This document shows, one piece after another, positions 6,531 through 6,951 of a stretch of 6,951 nt of DNA. Source of the DNA: Pedosphaera sp. Its GTDB lineage: Bacteria; Verrucomicrobiota; Verrucomicrobiia; Limisphaerales; SXTU01. The stretch spans positions 1 to 6,951 of the forward strand of contig SIBB01000191.1 in assembly GCA_009695395.1 (NCBI GenBank). Reading direction: 5' to 3'. The first letter of the stretch is position 1; every line of letters begins with the position of its first letter. The notes beneath the pieces are model-generated. The model was not told the DNA's origin. It did no database searches and saw nothing but the letters and a program-made list of their open reading frames with translations. A program made the position numbers and the translations under genes.

Positions 6531-6951
6531 ATGAGCAACCCGTTGCCGCCGTTGGAATCGGAGAGCAAAGCTTGGGAAGCACTCCGCGCTTTCGCCATCA
6601 GCGACCGCAGCCGGGGGGAGGATTATTACCGCAAAGGGCGCGTGCTCGGCCTGAGTTGCAGGGAAACCGGCACGCATTACCAGGCCGATGTCGAGGGCAC
6701 GATGGTGTATGAGGTGAACTGGGAACTTGTGGATGGGGAATGGCTGGATGCCTGCACGTGCCCGCTCGAAGCAGGCTGCAAACACAGCTACGCCGCGCTC
6801 AAGGCGCTGCTCCTCAGCCCCACCAGCACGGAACGCGGAGTCGTGACTGCGGCGGGCGCACCCAAGCCTGCCACCAAGCCCGCGGATCCCGTCAGCCCAC
6901 TCGCCGAGCAACTCCGCGCTGCCGTGGGCCGCGAGCTGACGCGGGATGAAA
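6531..6951 (+). CDS. SWIM zinc finger protein, N-terminal part (3' end outside window); possible SNF2-type helicase
   Basis: The ATG at 6531-6533 opens a frame that runs off the window end after 140 codons. The N-terminus has the layout usual for SWIM proteins: a helical stretch with GEDYYRKGRVLGL at 29-41, beta strands with YEVNWELVDGEW at 60-71, and then the zinc motif CTCPLEAGCKH, with ligands Cys75, Cys77, Cys83 and His85 (CxCxnCxH). A Pro/Ala/Thr-rich linker (about 95-122) and a helical LAEQLRAAVGREL follow. SWIM domains bind DNA or protein and often precede SNF2 helicase domains in bacteria; the length and linker fit that, but no helicase motif is inside the window. The start has no strong ribosome binding site; GATAAT at 6516-6521 is -10-like without a good -35. 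The gene is divergent from the ABC operon. The SWIM call is strong, while the helicase is an inference. Confidence 0.85.
   Translation, partial: MSNPLPPLESESKAWEALRAFAISDRSRGEDYYRKGRVLGLSCRETGTHYQADVEGTMVYEVNWELVDGEWLDACTCPLEAGCKHSYAALKALLLSPTSTERGVVTAAGAPKPATKPADPVSPLAEQLRAAVGRELTRDE

Noticed and set aside
6525..6911. 128-residue - frame opposite the SWIM gene
   Set aside because: The + strand frame contains a complete CxCxnCxH zinc motif and family-like context; the - frame shows no motif.
1..6951. tRNA, rRNA, CRISPR array, transposase or attachment site
   Set aside because: I saw no cloverleaf, no regularly spaced repeat array, no transposase motifs and no terminal inverted repeats on either strand.

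Overview
The window looks like chromosomal DNA of a high-GC member of the Planctomycetes-Verrucomicrobia group, most likely a verrucomicrobium. The main clue is the first gene, which carries the HEAT-repeat plus C-terminal CxxCH haem-binding arrangement typical of the large dehydrogenase-like cytochromes of that group. The third-position GC preference is strong in every gene.

Layout. (1) Bases 1-1945, + strand: the 3' part of a large exported PVC-type haem-binding protein whose start lies before the window. (2) Bases 1946-2019: a short convergent gap with a small perfect hairpin. (3) Bases 2020-4482, - strand: an exported protein with a TPR-like N-terminal half, a Pro/Ala/Thr-rich linker and a C-terminal redoxin domain with a CAHC motif. 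(4) Bases 4483-4787: no intact gene, but two short stretches with coding-like composition and stops that may be the remains of a decayed gene. (5) Bases 4788-6253, - strand: a two-gene operon with a 4-base ATGA overlap, encoding the permease and ATPase of a molybdate/tungstate/sulfate-type ABC importer. (6) Bases 6254-6530: an intergenic region between divergent genes, with a candidate promoter, a 7-bp-stem hairpin, an imperfect repeat at the permease start and a 33-codon possible small ORF. (7) Bases 6531-6951, + strand: the 5' part of a gene for a protein with a SWIM zinc finger, possibly the N-terminus of a SNF2-type helicase.

How they work together. The permease and ATPase clearly form one transporter, but its substrate-binding protein is not encoded in the window. 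The haem-binding protein and the TPR-redoxin protein are both probably exported and redox-related, but they are transcribed towards each other and no functional link is shown. The SWIM gene is divergent from the transporter and unrelated by content. I see no mobile element, tRNA, rRNA or CRISPR array, and nothing that amounts to a clear new system. The most unusual items are the possible gene relic between the ATPase and the TPR-redoxin gene, the redoxin fusion with its CxxC centre, and the structured leader of the transporter operon.
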